A DNA stretch of 64,000 nt. Origin: Selenomonas sp. oral taxon 920. GTDB lineage: Bacteria > Bacillota > Negativicutes > Selenomonadales > Selenomonadaceae. This document shows, in pieces, positions 62,298-64,000 of this stretch. The stretch lies in NCBI RefSeq assembly GCF_001717585.1, contig NZ_CP017042.1, forward strand, positions 1,077,001 through 1,141,000, written 5' to 3'. Positions within the stretch are counted from its first letter, which is position 1. Each line of letters begins with the position of its first letter. The notes under the pieces are model-generated. The model worked only from the letters and a program-made list of their open reading frames with translations, was not told the origin of the DNA and made no database searches. A program made the position numbers and the translations under genes.

Positions 62298-64000
62298 TTG
62301 AAGTACATGACCGGAAATGAACTGCGAGAAGCGTATTTGCAGTTTTTCGCAGAAAAAAAGGGCCACCTTCGTTTGCCTAGTTACTCCCTTGTGCCGGAAA
62401 ACGATCCTACACTTCTTTTGATTGGGGCCGGTATGGCACCCCTGAAGCCTTTTTTTACTGGTAAGGTGAAACCTCCACGTCCTCGTATTACCACCTGCCA
62501 GCGTTCTGTTCGTACAGGAGATATCGAGAATGTCGGACGTACCGCACGTCATCAGACGTTTTTTGAGATGCTTGGAAACTTCTCCTTCGGTGATTACTTC
62601 AAGAAGGAGGCGATTCCGTGGGCGTGGGAATTCCTGACAGAGGTTATTGAACTTCCAAAAGATAAACTCTGGGTTTCCATCTATCCAGAGGATGATGAGG
62701 CACGCTCCATCTGGCTCTCAGAGACGGATGTGCTGCCGGAACATATCGTCGCGTTGGAGGACAATTTCTGGGAGATCGGTTCCGGTCCCTGCGGACCGGA
62801 TTCTGAGATCTATATTGACCTCGGTGAGGAGCGTGGCTGCGGTGAACCAACCTGTGGGGTCGGCTGTGACTGTGACCGCTTCCTCGAGATCTGGAATCTC
62901 GTGTTTACGCAGTATGATCGTACAGAGGCGGGGGAGTACAACCTCCTTGCTCACAAGAACATTGATACGGGCTGTGGCTTAGAGCGGCTTGCCTCGGTCG
63001 TTCAGAACAAGAGAACGAACTTTGAGACGGATCTCCTCTATCCGATCATCGAATATACGTCTAAAATTGCAGACGTGCCCTATGGAGCAGATCCGAAAAA
63101 GGATATTTCGCTCAAAGTCATTGCAGATCATGCGCGCTCTGTTGCTATTATGATTATGGATGGAATTCTGCCGTCGAACGAGGGCCGCGGCTACGTTCTG
63201 CGCCGTACGCTCCGCCGTGCGATTCGCCATGGACGTATGCTTGGGATCACAAAGCCATTCCTTGACGGCACTGTAGATGCCGTCATTGAGATTTTCCGTG
63301 ATGCAAAGGATTTCAGCGAACTTCTTGCGAAACAGGATTATATCAAACGCGTAATTCGCGTGGAAGAGGATCGGTTTGCCTCTACGCTGGCGCAGGGGAT
63401 TGAGCTTTTGAATGAAGAGGTCGCCCGTCTGAAGGATGCGCATGAGACGGTTCTGCACGGTGAGGTTGGTTTCAAGCTCTACGATACCTATGGATTCCCA
63501 CGGGAACTCACCGAGGAGATTCTTCACGAACATGGAATCACCTTGGATGATGAGGGGTTTCACTGTGAGATGGAGAAGCAGCGTACACGGGCACGCAGTG
63601 CACGCGGAGAAAATCAGGCGGTTGCTGTTCCGGATCTTTCGGGCATTGATACCGGAAGCCTCACGGAGGATGCCACGGCCACGAGTGCTGTGGTTGTTGC
63701 GATCTGGCGTGAGGGTGAACTTGTTGATTCGCTGCACGATGGTGAGAGTGCCGGTATTATCCTGAGCACGACATCGTTTCATGCAGAAGGCGGCGGACAG
63801 GTTGGCGATGAAGGTGTCCTTCGCAGTGATTTGGGGTATCTTTCGGTCAGCAATACAAAGAGACTCCCTGATGGAACGGTCTATCATCTTGCCTATGTCG
63901 AAGAAGGGCAGATACAGTGTGGTGACACCGTAAAGATCGGACTTGATACGAAGAAAAAACTCTCATCTGCGCGAAACCATACAGCGACACATCTCCTGCA
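62298..64000 (+). CDS. alaS: Alanyl-tRNA synthetase (5' part)
   Basis: Class II synthetase cut by the right window edge (567 codons and two bases visible of the usual ~870-880). LRLPSYSLVPENDPTLLLIGAGM is split over the usual conserved region, followed by CQRSVRTGDIENVGRTARH, FFEMLGNFSFGDYFKKEAI, EIGSGPCGPDSEIYIDLG and NIDTGCGLERLASV. The editing domain begins with FHAEGGGQVGDEG and the window ends in RNHTATHLL, the zinc HxxxH site. Start TTG at 62298 is 8 nt after AGGAGGG. No T-box consensus AGGGTGGNACCGCG was found upstream, although alaS often has one in Firmicutes. Confidence 0.95.
   Translation, partial: MKYMTGNELREAYLQFFAEKKGHLRLPSYSLVPENDPTLLLIGAGMAPLKPFFTGKVKPPRPRITTCQRSVRTGDIENVGRTARHQTFFEMLGNFSFGDYFKKEAIPWAWEFLTEVIELPKDKLWVSIYPEDDEARSIWLSETDVLPEHIVALEDNFWEIGSGPCGPDSEIYIDLGEERGCGEPTCGVGCDCDRFLEIWNLVFTQYDRTEAGEYNLLAHKNIDTGCGLERLASVVQNKRTNFETDLLYPIIEYTSKIADVPYGADPKKDISLKVIADHARSVAIMIMDGILPSNEGRGYVLRRTLRRAIRHGRMLGITKPFLDGTVDAVIEIFRDAKDFSELLAKQDYIKRVIRVEEDRFASTLAQGIELLNEEVARLKDAHETVLHGEVGFKLYDTYGFPRELTEEILHEHGITLDDEGFHCEMEKQRTRARSARGENQAVAVPDLSGIDTGSLTEDATATSAVVVAIWREGELVDSLHDGESAGIILSTTSFHAEGGGQVGDEGVLRSDLGYLSVSNTKRLPDGTVYHLAYVEEGQIQCGDTVKIGLDTKKKLSSARNHTATHLL

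Noticed and set aside
1-64000. CRISPR array, prophage, integron or transposase genes
   Set aside because: No regularly spaced repeats, phage structural genes or transposase signatures were seen; the only mobile-type DNA is the three short elements.

Overview
The window looks like a chromosomal segment from a diderm (outer-membrane) Firmicute of the Negativicutes, most likely the Selenomonas/Centipeda group. This is inferred from gene content and style. The cell-division, chromosome and RNA machinery is Firmicute-type: RNase J, MutS2, SMC with ScpA/ScpB, a SpoIID-domain protein in the ruv-queA region, and a transketolase split into two subunits. A small secreted protein with a signal peptide and a C-terminal Phe (6513-7016) looks like an outer-membrane beta-barrel. 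No rRNA, tRNA, CRISPR array, prophage or transposase gene was seen.

Layout: 1-6401 is an arginine operon (3' part of argJ, then argB, argD, argF, argG, argH). 6513-12199 holds the small outer-membrane protein, RNase J, split transketolase and an orphan solute-binding protein, separated by clear promoters and terminators. 12224-20146 holds rimO-pncC, a low-complexity exported protein, a D-malate/tartrate-type dehydrogenase, galU and two tandem DUF445 membrane proteins. 20147-25685 is all on the minus strand: an Rrf2 regulator, rpsI-rplM, a class I/II aminotransferase, aspartate kinase and class II fructose-bisphosphate aldolase. 25829-37828 is a long plus-strand array for chromosome and secretion functions (smc, ftsY, nudF, site-2 protease homologue, scpA, scpB, U32 protein, mutS2). 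37959-47078 holds a class A PBP, tyrS, yebC, ruvCAB, queH, spoIID-like and queA. 47112-48734 (minus) is a membrane-anchored SGNH hydrolase with fibronectin-like repeats. 48783-64000 holds cobO, ilvD, trmL-murB-ribF, rpsO, pnp, a second cobO, ahcY-mtaD, ftsK and the 5' part of alaS.

The most interesting non-coding signal is a family of three interspersed ~160-bp elements (15397-15552 plus; 24422-24583 minus; 62104-62264 plus). They share imperfect ~20-bp terminal inverted repeats beginning G(G/A)AA and containing CTGATAAA. Each copy is flanked by its own exact 4-bp direct repeat (TTAA, TAAA, CTTG). They contain no ORF and no transposase, so they behave as MITE-type elements. Internal hairpins keep their pairing through paired base changes between copies, so the folded form seems to be maintained.

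Other points: ahcY (short Thermotoga/archaeal type) sits next to mtaD, which suggests an S-inosylhomocysteine route for S-adenosylhomocysteine recycling. There are two divergent cob(I)alamin adenosyltransferases, a two-tier hairpin in the leader of the aminotransferase gene, and a structured rpsO leader. About a quarter of genes use TTG or GTG starts. Several start sites were moved from the longest possible reading frame on the basis of ribosome-binding sites. All identifications are from reading the sequence and remembered family features; no database search was run.
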